A stretch of 64,000 bases of DNA from Candidula unifasciata (GCA_905116865.2 CAJHNH020002669.1:526319-590318); one strand, 5' to 3'; counted from the first letter of the stretch, positions 38,101 to 45,460 are shown. Program-made: numbers and translations. Notes: generated from the letters alone by a model not told the origin.

Positions 38101-40831
38101 TCATACGCTATAACAAAACATGTTTCTCAAATCCTTACTCAATAAACACAGAAGAAGAAGAAGAAGAAGAAGAAGAAGAAGAAGAAGAAGAAGAAGAAGA
38201 AAAAGAAGAAGAAATCATTATAACACTGTCAACTACATGTCCCTTTTAACGGCAGTAAAACGCAAAGATGCAGACTTTTAATAAGATCTCTCCAAAATCA
38301 TACTACTGGGTATCATACTACAAGGAAAGAGGAGATGAGAGAGGTCAAGAAAGACTAATCAAAACTATGGCTGACTTGATGGGTATAAAATATGAAAACA
38401 TCAAGTCTGTTGCATCTGATCATCAGAAATAGAAAGAGCTGATCAGACAGTAAACACTAACTTGGTGACCCCGTAAAGCTGTCTCATTTGGCAGTCAAGT
38501 AAATTCATGTTTCGTGAAGTTACACAATGTACTTTTCATTTTCAGCAATCTAAATATATGTTTGCAAGTGTTTATTTTTGTGTGTTCATGTGGAGATGTA
38601 TTTGCATTGCACTTGTATACAATTTGGCACTTGCCAGGTGTTTCAAAATAATTATTTTGCAAGAAATAATAAAATGTATCATTGACACCTTTCCATCTGT
38701 CCAGACAATAACATTATATTGTGCTATGAGGCGGCATGAGACTCACAGCCCATGGTGATGGCGAGTGTAATTAGCAAGACCCGCCCGTGTCAAGAAAAGT
38801 CTTCCCCAATTATAGCATGGGATTTCAGGACCATTGTCGTCAACATTTGTTTTTAGTGTGTGTCTTTTCAGACGCTCAGCTCTCATCCTCTCAGCAATCA
38901 TTTCTTCCTTCATTCTCATTCCCTTCCAGATGTGCCCACTACATGCAGCACGGTCCATGGCATTGTGTTCCCATGAGTCCACCTCAGTACCTGTATCATT
39001 TATGTCCCATTTGTATACATCTTAGTAGATGTCAGCCTCGACATCTTCTACCCATCTTTAATTCACTATAGAGGATGTCTTTAGGGACATTCTCCAGGTG
39101 TGAGCCAGCAACCTGATCCTTCCTAGATTGAGCCATGAGAAAACTTGTAATACCTGCTCTTTCCATACCTTTCCAATCTATAGCACTTAACTAAATGGAA
39201 CAAGTCTTACCAAAAACAAAAAGTCCAAGATTTGATCTTGCAAATTTTTGGGATAGTTGATTAGCAGCTTCGAAGTGGCCTACACACAAAAATGAAAAAA
39301 TGCAGCAAATTAGATGACGAGTGAATGTAAATGTGATTGATAAACAAAAGACCTTCCTCCATGACTTCATTGAGGTGTTGGGAGAGTCAGCTCTTTGTAA
39401 AGCCTAATAAGTTTATTATCTCTCTCTCTCTCTCTCTAAAGCCTCTGAAAAAAAAAAAACTCATTCATTCACTCACTTCCCCCTCTCTTTGAGATTGTTC
39501 TTGATGTCTTTACTGCATTTTGTGTGTGTAATATTCTCATTGTTGTGTTGATTGTATTGCTGCAGGGTGTCTCTCCATGACGGTATCAGGGTATCCTGGT
39601 CTTTCTTGGTCTGCCTCTTCTCCTCTTTCCCTCTACTAAGCTCAGTAGAATTCAGTTTTTGAGAGGTCACTGGATCTTATTACGTGTCCGTATCATTGCA
39701 TTTTCTTTTATTTTCTAGTTAAAAGAGGTTCATATTTGCCAACCTAAGGTATTGGGTAATTACATTTATATAGCGCAAATTGTGGGAACGACACCTTGTA
39801 CTAGATTCATCAAGAAACAGCAGATCAAGTGGTTTGGCCATCTCGTTAGAATGCAGCAAGATCAAATACCATCACAAGCACTACATCTCAGAAGATCAAC
39901 TACAAGAGTGAGAGGACGGCCGCTGAAAATATGGATCGACAAAATTAAAGACACTCTACGCCTTCACAGCATGACAATAGCCAGTGGCAGCCAACATGCA
40001 CTGGATCGCAAATTATTCCTCCCCACGATGCTTAACGGCAGAAGTGGTTTATGATGATGATGATATTTATATAGCAAACCTGGTCATTTGTGATGTGTGA
40101 TGATGATGACAGCAATAATATGGAGTCTGGTTCTGAATTTTTCACATTTAATATCCATGTGCACAAATAATTCCTGCTAAGTAGGTTTCGTCTGACCAGT
40201 CGAAAACATGATAAATATGTTGTTTTTTAATCTCTAAGAGAATTGCAGGTAGAGGTTAAACAGTTCATCCCAATTGTTAATTGTTAATTAAGTGATGTTA
40301 ATTCTTAACATGCTATAAGTTGAATTATTATTTGAAAGCCAAATACTAATTCAGAAACCTGTTAAGTTAACCACTGCCGTTAACAATAACAGTAACAAAA
40401 TGTGGCGTTTCCATTTATCTGAAAAGTAACATATAAAATGGAAATCTTAAATCTTCGCGATGCTGAATAACCAAAAGTGTTAGGCAAATATAAATATAGA
40501 GACCTAAATATCTGAAGAAAAATCAATAAATTCCAATTATAAAGTCCAGAAGAAGGGTTGAACATGATCAGGTATACAAATAAACTACTACATTGTAAAA
40601 GTATGATTTGTTTAGATATATGGATGAGGGAGGGCGGCTTTCTCTGTAGTACAACTAAAATACATCAATAAAAGTTACCCCTCCTCCACTGAGGCCTCCA
40701 ATGCCGTCAAAGGTACGTCCATATCCAGGTGTGTCGTCAAAAACCAAGACGCTGATGTTACTGTCTGCCCTGGCCCGTGAACAAGTTAAACAACTTAAGA
40801 CAACAACAACGGCTGCCAAAGGTGATATCAT
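8175..40831 (-). CDS. GALC: galactocerebrosidase homologue (GH59), complete 18-exon gene
   Basis: Predicted lysosomal hydrolase of galactosylceramide-type lipids. Coding exons, in order: 40831-40679, 39279-39211, 37526-37463, 36260-36172, 35349-35185, 33644-33606, 31221-31091, 29272-29155, 26687-26650, 26265-26141, 24707-24568, 23335-23246, 20080-19991, 19147-19006, 18175-17995, 17319-17153, 14477-14404, 8393-8175. All introns are GT-AG and phases join into one 697-codon frame (vertebrate GALC is about 685). Residues 1-22 form a signal peptide. [35 protein letters not shown] and [13 protein letters not shown] are family signatures. The nucleophile Glu is residue 260 in LWASEDYST. The acid/base Glu of the WNE motif is replaced (residues 182-184 are WNT). 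The start is the first in-frame ATG; an in-frame TAA lies 36 nt upstream. The C-terminal lectin-like domain is complete ([17 protein letters not shown]). Confidence 0.93.
8394..9200. other. GALC intron 17, non-satellite 3' portion
   Basis: Contains a scrap with GTTAGCCCGTTTCGGGGACGTCAGCAGCATGGCCCGTCA at about 8,680-8,720, which matches one end of the TIR MITE at 35,441-35,700. A copy of the 'CATCTGCCTGAG' repeat follows at 8,805-8,965. The GALC exon 18 acceptor (TTTTGCAG) lies at its left end. No other gene is seen. Confidence 0.6.
9205..14095. repeat. 34-bp intronic satellite carrying a 5' splice-site motif
   Basis: About 140 copies of GTTTAACTCACCATCCTCCC followed by ATCTCAATCTGAAT, filling most of GALC intron 17. 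Variable positions are CTCACC/CTTACC/CCTCACC, ATCATCCC/ATCCTCCC and GAATG/GAAGG/GGAGG. Units become more diverged from about 13,330 on. On the GALC sense strand every unit reads GGATG/GTGAGTT or GGATG/GTAAGTT, a near-perfect donor consensus. The real exon 17 donor (CAG/GTAACA) lies about 300 bp away and is weaker at +5. Confidence 0.95.
14507..14720 (-). mobile_element. complete tRNA-headed SINE with 12-bp target duplication
   Basis: Minus-strand element with head CTCTAGCGTAGTTGGCTAA, box B TCCGGGTTCACTCCCGG and tail ACTAAAACAAACAAAC. It is flanked by perfect direct repeats GAATAAATGTTT at 14,495-14,506 and 14,721-14,732. It lies in GALC intron 16, about 30 bp upstream of exon 17 on the sense strand. 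It shares its full sequence with the interrupted SINE at 45,343-49,028 and serves as the intact reference for it. Confidence 0.92.
14800..15245. repeat. ~58-bp intronic minisatellite
   Basis: About eight copies of AATAACACACACCTGACCCA, AAGAATCTGATGATCACGGG, TGAAATGGTAAACCACA in GALC intron 16. Sense-strand units read GGGTCAG/GTGTGTG, a moderate donor-like string. Confidence 0.9.
15290..15480 (+). mobile_element. tRNA-derived SINE
   Basis: Head CATGGTGTTGTAGAGGTTAG and box-B-like TTGGGTTCAAATCC are followed by GCTCCCAGGTCGATCCAGCC, the shared body of the family. It lies in GALC intron 16, opposite to the gene. Confidence 0.75.
15925..16140. repeat. 'CATCTGCCTGAG'-family copy with internal 25-bp expansion
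   Basis: A diverged family copy in which one block, AACAAAACTCTAGAAGTGGATGAAG, is repeated about four times (16,010-16,110). Other copies carry this block once, so the array arose inside the element. Confidence 0.75.
16160..16497 (+). mobile_element. non-LTR retrotransposon 3' fragment, (ACTA)n tail
   Basis: Open for about 110 codons with RT C-terminal motifs: [60 protein letters not shown] and [13 protein letters not shown]. It ends AAGACTAACTAACTAAG. The same family occurs inverted at 52,552-53,046. Strongly 5'-truncated; in GALC intron 16, antisense to the gene. Confidence 0.85.
16500..17152. other. GALC intron 16, remainder
   Basis: No recognised repeat or gene. Short open frames on both strands lack motifs. 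The exon 16 donor (CCAG/GTAAGC) lies at the right end. Confidence 0.4.
17808..17820. repeat. poly-G tract
   Basis: A run of G interrupted by one T in GALC intron 15. A second, longer G run lies at about 17,962-17,985, immediately outside the exon 15 donor. Confidence 0.85.
18335..18700 (+). mobile_element. tRNA-derived SINE
   Basis: Head GGGGCTGCGTGGTATCCAGG with box B GAGAGGTTCTGGGTTCATTC, followed by a body that ends near GAGCACTTATGG. An inverted relative lies at 19,335-19,475. In GALC intron 14. Confidence 0.65.
19335..19475 (-). mobile_element. SINE fragment related to 18,335
   Basis: On the minus strand it reads GGGGGCTGCATGGTCTCGAG, then AGAGGTTCCGGGTTCAATCA, matching the head and box B of the 18,335 element. 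It is a partial copy in GALC intron 13. Confidence 0.65.
20990..21770. repeat. 38-bp intronic minisatellite
   Basis: About 20 highly uniform copies of GTTAGCCACCTGTTGAGACC plus ACTGTACACAGCAGAACT in GALC intron 12. Differences are few (CGAG for TGAG, CACAGAG for ACACAG), pointing to recent expansion. Sense-strand units contain CAG/GTGGCT. Confidence 0.95.
21885..21902. repeat. poly-C tract
   Basis: A run of C with one A in GALC intron 12. Confidence 0.85.
22465..22640. repeat. dispersed repeat shared with 51,820-52,015
   Basis: Both contain CATCATGTAGCAGGTC, TTGCAGAACGTC, CATCACGGTCTGCCTG or CATCACAGTCTGCCTG, and GGCCCCT. The class is unknown. In GALC intron 12. Confidence 0.6.
22641..23245. 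other. GALC intron 12, remainder
   Basis: No gene or well-defined repeat. A G run lies at about 22,946-22,955. The exon 12 donor (TTTT/GTAAGT) is at the right end. Confidence 0.4.
24020..24490. repeat. 42-bp intronic minisatellite carrying a 3' splice-site-like motif
   Basis: About 11 copies of GAGTCTAAGAAAGCAAATGA plus TCTATTCTGAACAAACTACACT in GALC intron 11, beginning 78 bp downstream of the exon 11 donor on the sense strand. In the sense direction each unit reads TTTGCTTTCTTAG/ACTC or TTTGCTTTCTCAG/ACTC, a pyrimidine tract followed by AG. Confidence 0.93.
25070..25265 (+). mobile_element. SINE fragment, 'CCCAGGTCGAC' family
   Basis: Headless copy: GACTCCCAGGTCAACCCAGC, CTGGGAAGTAAAGGCGGCC, GACCACATCACCCATCAAGT, then TAGCCCTATATGCCCAATG. 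In GALC intron 10. Confidence 0.75.
25885..26075. repeat. 'CATCTGCCTGAG'-family copy
   Basis: Best preserved copy: TTCATCTGCCTGAGAAGTGA, ACCAGATCTGTAAAACAGAT, GTGCACATAAAACTCAATTT, then CAGAACTTTCAGCAAGAG. In GALC intron 10, ending about 65 bp from exon 10. Confidence 0.75.
26607..26632. repeat. poly-A tract
   Basis: About 25 consecutive A residues in GALC intron 9, adjacent to the exon 9 donor. Transcribed as poly-U on the sense strand. Confidence 0.9.
26805..26945 (+). mobile_element. SINE fragment
   Basis: A tRNA-like head with box B TAGGTTCAAATCCC is followed by GAGCTTAGGTTCCCAGGAAA and CCTAAAATGGGTTTCAG, related to the 'CCCAGGTCGAC' body. The 37-bp array starts at its 3' side. Confidence 0.6.
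26946..28505. repeat. ~37-bp intronic minisatellite with palindromic core
   Basis: About 40 copies of GTAAAGATATTCAGTGAGAT plus ATATCATCACCTACCAG in GALC intron 8. The left third has longer, more heterogeneous units containing the palindrome GAGATATATCTC. The right two thirds are homogeneous and drop one half of it (ATATATCATC). This looks like a transition from ancestral units to a simplified, recently amplified form. Confidence 0.95.
28640..29110. repeat. unclassified dispersed repeat, copy 1
   Basis: Collinear with 50,340-50,800: TATTGAGCTGAG, GCATGGC, GACACT, CTGCGGATTTCATTTGAAA or CTGTGGATTTCATTTGAAA, GTTGTGAA, GGACTGTTTGTGTT, CACTTCT and TGATGAAC appear in the same order. It has no recognisable terminal repeats or reading frame. 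This copy abuts GALC exon 8 on its donor side. Confidence 0.65.
29155..29272 (-). CDS. GALC: GALC exon 8: nucleophile-bearing exon
   Basis: Encodes [20 protein letters not shown] and continues [18 protein letters not shown]. The Glu of SED matches the GH59 nucleophile. It sits 76 residues after the position of the missing acid/base Glu, the same spacing as in the mammalian enzymes. The acceptor CTAAAG and donor AGG/GTGAGT are clear. A dispersed repeat (28,640-29,110) ends close to its donor side. Confidence 0.9.
29603..30380 (-). mobile_element. LINE 3' fragment with RNase H domain
   Basis: Minus-strand open frame with RNase H signatures [26 protein letters not shown] and [20 protein letters not shown]. 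These contain the second and third acidic residues, His and the final Asp. A CCHC-like end ([17 protein letters not shown]) follows, and the element finishes in a (GAA)n tail at 29,603. The first catalytic Asp strand is missing because the element is 5'-truncated near 30,380. Likely from an RNase H-bearing non-LTR clade. Lies in GALC intron 7 in the same orientation as the gene. Confidence 0.85.
30720..30990 (+). mobile_element. full-length tRNA-derived SINE, 'CCCAGGTCGAC' family
   Basis: The most complete copy: head GCTACCGTGGTGTAGTAGCT, box B GGTTGTCGGTTCAGATCC, body GGCTCCCAGGTCGACCTAGC, tail AAGTCTAGCCCTATATGCCC and an AT-rich end. In GALC intron 7, antisense. Confidence 0.85.
31340..31665 (+). 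mobile_element. LINE 3' fragment, (GAT)n tail, broken frames
   Basis: Translation pieces [20 protein letters not shown], then [13 protein letters not shown], then [20 protein letters not shown], ending near GATGATGATGAT. Close relatives lie at 39,775-40,070 and 41,645-41,820. Dead copy in GALC intron 6. Confidence 0.8.
32810..33065 (-). repeat. 'ECPEC' dispersed repeat copy
   Basis: Shares an ordered series of blocks (CACAGCACTC or equivalent, GTCCTCATCTTAAGCAGC, GAGTTCCA, GGTAC or GGTGCC, TCTGATTATATGTC, CCTCTGAGTG) with copies at 34,140, 36,700, 44,740 (inverted), 49,795 and 51,180 (inverted). Some copies still encode the string ECPEC. Class unknown. Confidence 0.65.
33066..33600. other. 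GALC intron 6, C/A-rich remainder
   Basis: A strand-asymmetric C- and A-rich stretch with no recognised element. The weak exon 6 donor lies at its right end. Confidence 0.35.
33606..33644 (-). CDS. GALC: GALC exon 6: 39-nt exon at the acid/base site
   Basis: Reads [13 protein letters not shown] in phase 0, flanked by TTTTCAG and GTCGGG. It aligns without gaps to the vertebrate IWNERSYNANYIK segment, so the Glu that follows Trp-Asn (proton donor in GH59) is Thr here. The 5' splice site GTCGGG departs from consensus at +3 and +4. The exon length is a multiple of three, so skipping would leave the frame open. There is no alternative WNE-type exon in introns 5 or 6. Confidence 0.85.
33914..34100. 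mobile_element. SPIN-like nonautonomous hAT element (187 bp) with 8-bp target duplication
   Basis: Begins CAGCGGTTCTCAACCTGGGA and ends GAAAGATTGAGACCCACTG, imperfect terminal inverted repeats. It is flanked by a perfect 8-bp duplication CTCTAAGA at 33,906-33,913 and 34,101-34,108, the size and TCTA-type preference of hAT transposons. Interior blocks GGTCGAACGACCCTTTCACA, CCTAAGACCATCGGAAAAC, CACAACATGAGGGAACTGTA and TTAAAGGGTCACGAC match my memory of the SPIN (Space Invaders) family. There is no transposase frame. It sits in GALC intron 5, about 270 bp upstream of exon 6 on the sense strand. Confidence 0.88.
34140..34420 (-). repeat. 'ECPEC' dispersed repeat copy
   Basis: TCACAGCACTCGAGACATTC, GTCCTCATTTTCAGCAGCCA, GAAGAGTTCCAATTCTGATG and GACCATAATCTATTTATGCG follow the family's block order. 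In GALC intron 5. Confidence 0.65.
34656..34667. repeat. poly-G tract
   Basis: A short G run in GALC intron 5. The 500 bp around it hold nothing else that I recognise. Confidence 0.8.
35441..35700. mobile_element. 260-bp MITE with ~55-bp terminal inverted repeats
   Basis: The left end, CATGACCGGCTCCAGCTGAC, continues to ATGCTGCTGACATCACTGGG and TCGGGCTAAC. The right end, read inverted, is CATGACGGGCCCTGCTGCTG, ATGTCACAGGGCCAGGCTAAC. There is no coding capacity. A scrap of the same end occurs at about 8,680-8,720. Target duplication is unclear. In GALC intron 4. Confidence 0.75.
36310..36551. repeat. 20-bp minisatellite next to the GALC exon 4 acceptor
   Basis: Twelve almost identical copies of GAGCTGTGACCTGACAGCAT (one has GGCC for GACC). 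It lies about 50 bp upstream of exon 4 on the sense strand, where branch-point sequence is expected. Each sense unit contains CTGTCAG/GTCACAG. Confidence 0.95.
36600..37030. repeat. composite: 'TCCAGAC' repeat interrupted by an 'ECPEC' repeat
   Basis: The outer parts (TCCAGACGCCAGTGTTATAT at 36,626 and GACTAGCGAGACCTGCTTGC at about 36,985) match consecutive blocks of repeats at 38,690-38,800, 54,890-55,015 and 59,935-60,050. The middle (36,700-36,980) is an 'ECPEC' copy. In GALC intron 3. Confidence 0.6.
37031..38150. other. GALC introns 3/2 AT-rich sequence around exon 3
   Basis: Apart from GALC exon 3 (37,463-37,526), this is AT-rich sequence with no recognised element. Confidence 0.5.
38152..38215. 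repeat. (GAA)n microsatellite
   Basis: About 20 GAA/AAG triplets in GALC intron 2. On the sense strand it is a TTC/pyrimidine tract. Confidence 0.95.
38690..38800. repeat. 'TCCAGAC' dispersed repeat copy
   Basis: CTGTCCAGACAATAACATTATATTGTGCTA and CCCATGGTGATGGCGAG followed by TTAGCAAGACCCGCC match the outer repeat at 36,600-37,030 and the copies at 54,890 and 59,935. Confidence 0.6.
39775..40070 (+). mobile_element. LINE 3' fragment, (GAT)n tail
   Basis: Open for about 90 codons: [60 protein letters not shown], then a GATGATGATGAT tail. Best preserved member of the family also at 31,340 and 41,645. In GALC intron 1, antisense. Confidence 0.85.
40679..40831 (-). CDS. GALC: GALC exon 1: signal peptide and first catalytic-domain strand
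   Basis: Encodes 51 residues: a hydrophobic leader rich in Ala, Val and Leu (residues 3-18) ending ARA, then the conserved [11 protein letters not shown]. The exon ends GGG followed by GTAACT in phase 0. An upstream in-frame TTG (at 40,855) extends the frame by 8 codons but is not an ATG, so I place the start at 40,831. Confidence 0.9.
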
Positions 40832-40933
40832 CTTGAGTTTGCTTTGCTCAGCCAACGATCTGTTTTAGAAAGTCAAAGTTTGCTCGTCTGTCTATTAGCA
40901 GTTGGCGTGTGGTTCCCGCAATTATGTTCACCC

Positions 40934-40941
40934 CTTTTATA
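40934..40941 (-). promoter_or_regulatory. TATA box of GALC
   Basis: Sense strand GGTTATAAAAGGGG about 105 bp upstream of the ATG. This predicts a transcription start near 40,905 and a 5' UTR of about 75 nt. No other gene start is nearby. Confidence 0.6.
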
Positions 40942-41000
40942 ACCCGCTCTCGCCTGCACGATTTGTTTATCAAATGACCGGTTTATCGTATGACGAAGTC

Positions 41001-41008
41001 TCATGTGA
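41001..41008 (-). promoter_or_regulatory. M-box/CLEAR-like E-box upstream of GALC
   Basis: TCATGTGA (TCACATGA on the sense strand) matches the TCAYRTGA M-box bound by MiT/TFE factors, the group that includes TFEB, which control lysosomal genes. It lies about 60 bp upstream of the TATA box. An 8-bp match can occur by chance, so function is inference. Confidence 0.35.
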
Positions 41009-41138
41009 TGTCTTGACCAGGCGACCTTGAAATCTCGCCTGATAAATGAGCACATTTTTGTTGGGCTCGGTGACACAGTGCCTCACAGAAACAGGTGAAA
41101 GAATTGGGGTTTAACCCCCAGGGGTTTTTACCGGATGG

Positions 41139-41152
41139 GGGGGGGGGGGGGC
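41139..41152. repeat. poly-G tract
   Basis: Fourteen or so G residues about 200 bp upstream of the proposed GALC promoter, followed by another G-rich stretch (41,155-41,164). Confidence 0.85.
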
Positions 41153-41299
41153 GAAGGGGGGGTGGCATATAACAGCAACCAAAAAAAACCAAAAGTTTTT
41201 AAAAAACCAATACCAATCCCTCAACACCCATTTGTGGGAAATTATATTTATTATTAAGGCCTTTTCCCGTCCTTTCAGAACCATAGTGTTTAATTGATC

Positions 41300-41480
41300 A
41301 GACAATCTCATATATCAGACAGTTCCATATATCAGACAATCTCATATATCAGACAATCCCATTTATCAGACAATCCCATATATCAGACAATCCCATATAT
41401 CAGACAATTCCATATATCAGACAATTCCATATATCAGACAATCCCATATTTTAGACAATCCCATATATCAAACAATCAGC
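41300..41480. repeat. 17-bp minisatellite
   Basis: About ten copies of CATATATCAGACAATCC with C/T changes and a TTTTAGAC variant. It lies 5' of the GALC promoter region. Confidence 0.9.
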
Positions 41481-41644
41481 CCATCAGGATAGACTGAACT
41501 AGGGGGAAAGCGTCTCCAGAAAATGTGTAGGGATGTTAAGCCACCCGCCATACCACGTATATCCGGTTTTTATATTATATGTTCTTACATTTAATATTGT
41601 TTCAGATATATTACTATATTTAACTGGCATATACACATATACAC

Positions 41645-41820
41645 TACCTTTCAGAAGATCAGCTACAAGATCAAGAGGACAGCCGCGAAAAGAATGGATC
41701 GACAAAGTTAAAGGCACTCTACGCCTTCACGATATGACAATAGCTAGTGGCAACCAACGTGCACTGGATCGCAAATTATTCCTCCCCACGCCGTTTAACG
41801 GCACAAGTGCTTAACCGTGC
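41645..41820 (+). mobile_element. LINE 3' fragment
   Basis: RRSATRSRGQPRKEWIDKVK, LRLHDMTIASGNQRALDRKL and FLPTPFNG match the 39,775 element but the copy is shorter and lacks a clear (GAT)n tail. Confidence 0.75.
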
Positions 41821-43710
41821 TTAGTCTGCAATTTAACAAAGTTTACTCAGAGGCCAACATGTCGTAAAATGGAGATCGTCGCTGATCAGTGGCCGGAGCT
41901 CCAGCACAGACGGATCATTGAAACAACTGATTTGTGACCAGCCGGCCACCTGCGCACCTTTGCAGGCCAGATTTTACCCGCAAGCCACCGGTTGAGTAAC
42001 CCCGGATTATACCCTTGCCCCCACCCCCTTCCCAACACCACCAATGATGTCTTTTTTGTCAGCGCTCCTATTAGCCATTCACAGAAATAACGACGGTGTT
42101 ATTGCACATTTCTCTAATATATTACCGTGGTGCCATTCTACATTCAGCTGTAGTTTTTCATCATGAAAGGTTTGAGTAGATTCTCGTTCAAGGCCCTCCA
42201 GGGACGGCGTAGGGATTACATCACAAGCCGATCTGGTTCGTCTCAAAGCGGTGACAGAAACAGAAAACCATTGGTATAACCGTCTACAGTGTTGGCCTTG
42301 GGTAGTGGATCAAACAAATTAATTTTATTTTCAAAGAGGATAAAAATTAGGCATTGACCTCCATCTTACATTCTGACTTTGTAGATTTGACGAACAGCAT
42401 TTTTTTTTTTTACAAGCGCGACAAATTAGGGCGTTTCCTGTGTGTTTGTGTGTTTGTGTATGCATGATGTATGTATGTATTATTTCATTATGTATATTGT
42501 ATAAAAACATAACATGCATTGTTGATAACATGGAGTTGTGGCCTGACAGATAAGGGCTTGGATGGGCTGAATGTAAAACGGGCCTGCGTGCTAAATTTAT
42601 AACCTTCTGAAAATAGAATTCGTTCGGTCTTTCTCTCTATATTTCTCTCTCACTGTTCATAGAACATATTAATAATAATCATTATTATTATTATTATTGC
42701 GCACTTAAACAAGGTTCAATGTGTGTGATAATAGTTTTTAATTCTTTCACTTCAAGAATGCTTGGTTTTTTATGATCCTTTAAACAAAATCGCAAGTGAT
42801 TGTCTGTACATGGTACAACTGTGAAGCCAGATTTCTTTAGCAATTCTGGCTAAAGGAAAATCTTATATAGGCTGTTAGCTGCAAAACCTTCCTAGAAAGA
42901 ACACAAAAGTAACTCAAGTATTTGTGTCTGTGATGTTTGTGGTTTCACTTGACAACTGTATGTGCAGTAGGTAGTTTGCCATTGTAAACGAACGGTCTAA
43001 GCTCTATACCATTGTCGAAAACAAAGAAAACCAGTTTGCTAACAAATAGGCAAACGCCGGCAGTAAACAGGATTTTTAAAACATTTTTTTTTTCAACAAA
43101 GGAACAACAAAAACACAGTTTATCTGACGTAATCTCTCCATCTCCCTCCTTCCCTTCCTCTATCACACACACGCGCTCACACGTACACACAGGAAGCACA
43201 TTTTGGACTCTTGCGGTGCCTAGGTACACAATGTAAGAGGTAGAACTGTGTCCATTTGTTCTTACCCTTACTTCGCACATGACTGTAGCTAACCCGGGGC
43301 TTTGTGTGGTCTTACAGGTAACCTAGTTTTAACCTCTTTTGAGGTTAAAGGGTGTCTATCGGCTTGCATATTGATCTGCAACTAGATGTGATACTTTTTT
43401 TTTAGTGTGTCAATCCTTCAGGTCATGTCAACCAACCAGACTAAGATCTTCTGATCTCAGGGTATTCACTTTTTAAGCAACACCCTGGTGAGATAAACAG
43501 CACGCTTGTTTATGTGTTTCGTGCATAGAAGTATGAGCGTTGAGTATGAACTTTTAGCGTTAAACTATGGCCAATACGCGACCTGTGCTGGCAATGTGTT
43601 TGTCTTTTGAAAACAACACACCGACTATATGTCAGTGGTCAGCATATACAGTCAGCCATTTGTGTGTCCTATTTCCGCAGTCACGAGAATGGGATACTTC
43701 TGCAAATTTA
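41821..43710. other. intergenic sequence without recognised gene
   Basis: I see short AT-rich microsatellites (TTA repeats near 42,680), CA-rich stretches and no frame with family motifs. No splice-bounded exon was recognised on either strand. Confidence 0.4.
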
Positions 43711-43714
43711 ATGC

Positions 43715-43945
43715 AATGGTTAGAGTCCTGTGTCAGCTCTGTGGCTAAGTCGATGTGAACGCTTCGTAATGCCGGGGTACCGGGTTCGATCCCTGCAGGC
43801 CATGCGCCTTGCGTTGGTTTCGACAGTGGTATCAGGGAGCCGACCGTCCAGTAAGCAATGGCAAACTACTGGACGTAAATTTGCCTATAGAAAACCACAC
43901 AACAGCCAGGGGCTGCTAGGGTTGGTTCTGCAACGTCATGTAAAG
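43715..43945 (+). mobile_element. tRNA-derived SINE
   Basis: Head TCTGTGGCTAAGTCGATGTG and box B GTACCGGGTTCGATCCCTG are followed by TGGTATCAGGGAGCCGACCG and GGCAAACTACTGGACG. Only one copy of this family is seen in the window. Confidence 0.7.
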
Positions 43946-44739
43946 GATACGCAATTAATCTTTAACAAGAGTCCTGTCTCAACTAGAGCAACAGGGTACA
44001 TCTGTGAGTAGCCGCAAGATACCTTAATTATAACCGTTTAAAAGGTTGAACGGAGTGAATGGCATGTGTTTCGCTTGGATCAAGATCTGTGAGGCTGTGT
44101 TGTCAGGTTCTTGTCATGACTGGGGGATAGCCGCCAGTCGGCTGATCTATCGGGGCAAAACACAGGACTAGGGGTAGGCGTGCTTACACAAGGGGATCAC
44201 TGGTACCGGTACCTTGGGAGCTCAACTCACTTCAGATCGCTCCCCTGCCCCAATAATTTTGTACGGGGACAAAGAGGCGTTCTTGACCGTTTATAAAAAC
44301 TTTTTTTTTAACGAAAGGATTTGTTTAAATATTTCATTTTATTTCAATTATAGCTGTACATTTATTTGCTATTCAGCATATTAACAATCATTATGAGTTG
44401 AATGACAAACAAATATAAATATAATAATATAATTGAAGCTTAGGCAGCTGAACATGGAAGTCCCCCCCCCCCCATTTCCCCCCACCCCCCAACAATAACA
44501 AAAAATAATTTGCATAGGGGAATGAGGCCTTCCTCCCCCAATAATTTTAGCAAACAGTCCTCTCCCCCAGTAATTGAGAAATAATAATTATATAATAAAC
44601 GTTATTATAATTATTACTATTAACTTTCCCCCTGTGTCGGCCCGCCTGAAGGGTGGCTCTCAGCGGGTTCGGATCTTGGGGCTTTGGGCTTCACTGGGTG
44701 TGTTTACTGTCGAGGTATTTGGAACTATATATATATACA

Positions 44740-44972
44740 TGTCAAGGCAGATGTGGCCAAGGCCCTTTGGGAACAAGCAACGGAATCAGTAGAGAAAGAA
44801 GATTATTATGACCTGGAGAGAATGAGGCACCTGGGTGTAACCTGAGGGTCTGACCGACTCAATACACTCAGAAGAAATGCAATAACCAGATTGTTACCTG
44901 CACCATCAGTATTGGAATTCTGCGCTGGCTGCTGAAGATGAGGACGGAGCATGCATGGGAATACTCAACTCA
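44740..44972 (+). repeat. 'ECPEC' dispersed repeat copy, opposite orientation
   Basis: CTTTGGGAACAAGCAACGGA, AAGATTATTATGACCTGGAG, then GGAATTCTGCGCTGGCTGCT and GACGGAGCATGCATGGGAAT follow the family's blocks inverted relative to 32,810. The (TA)n tract begins at its end. Confidence 0.65.
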
Positions 44973-44973
44973 A

Positions 44974-45061
<88 letters not shown>
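44974..45061. repeat. (TA)n microsatellite
   Basis: About 44 uninterrupted TA dinucleotides. Self-complementary, so able to extrude as a cruciform; the length is likely polymorphic. Confidence 0.97.
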
Positions 45062-45064
<3 letters not shown>

Positions 45065-45342
45065 AACTATGAAGGCCGACGGAGAAACGATTATGTAATG
45101 ACTCTACATCCATTATAAATCCACCCAAGTGCGGTCAAGCAGGGTTGACAAAGATACTACTCTGATTTAGATATTTGTAATAAACTTTCGCGTGGACCGA
45201 GAGAAAACACCTTGAACTAAATATTTGTCTTATCAGTTGAAAACGTTAGCTGACCTTGAATCAAGTGGCGATAACCGAGAATACGGTACAGAATTTAGGG
45301 CTATCTCATTATCACCATCCGTCTTTCAACTGAAGGTCGGGC

Positions 45343-45460
45343 CCGGTTCTCTAGCGTAGTTGGCTAAACCGGATTGCGCGGTGACGAACTCCTTGCGGTC
45401 CGGGTTCACTCCCGGGGGGTAGGCAAAAAAGCCACATTTCTCCCAGATTTACGGTATTTA
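45343..45460 (+). mobile_element. SINE, 5' part of an interrupted element
   Basis: Head CTCTAGCGTAGTTGGCTAA and box B TCCGGGTTCACTCCCGG match the intact SINE at 14,507-14,720. The match stops at GGTATTTA where a 3.5-kb LINE begins. The rest of the SINE resumes at 48,937. A 16-bp target duplication CAACTGAAGGTCGGGC flanks the whole assembly at 45,327-45,342 and 49,029-49,044. Confidence 0.92.

Noticed and set aside
40832..40855. Upstream extension of GALC from TTG at 40,855
   Set aside because: TTG is not a plausible start here. The first in-frame ATG (40,831) gives a normal signal peptide, and a stop lies just upstream of the TTG.
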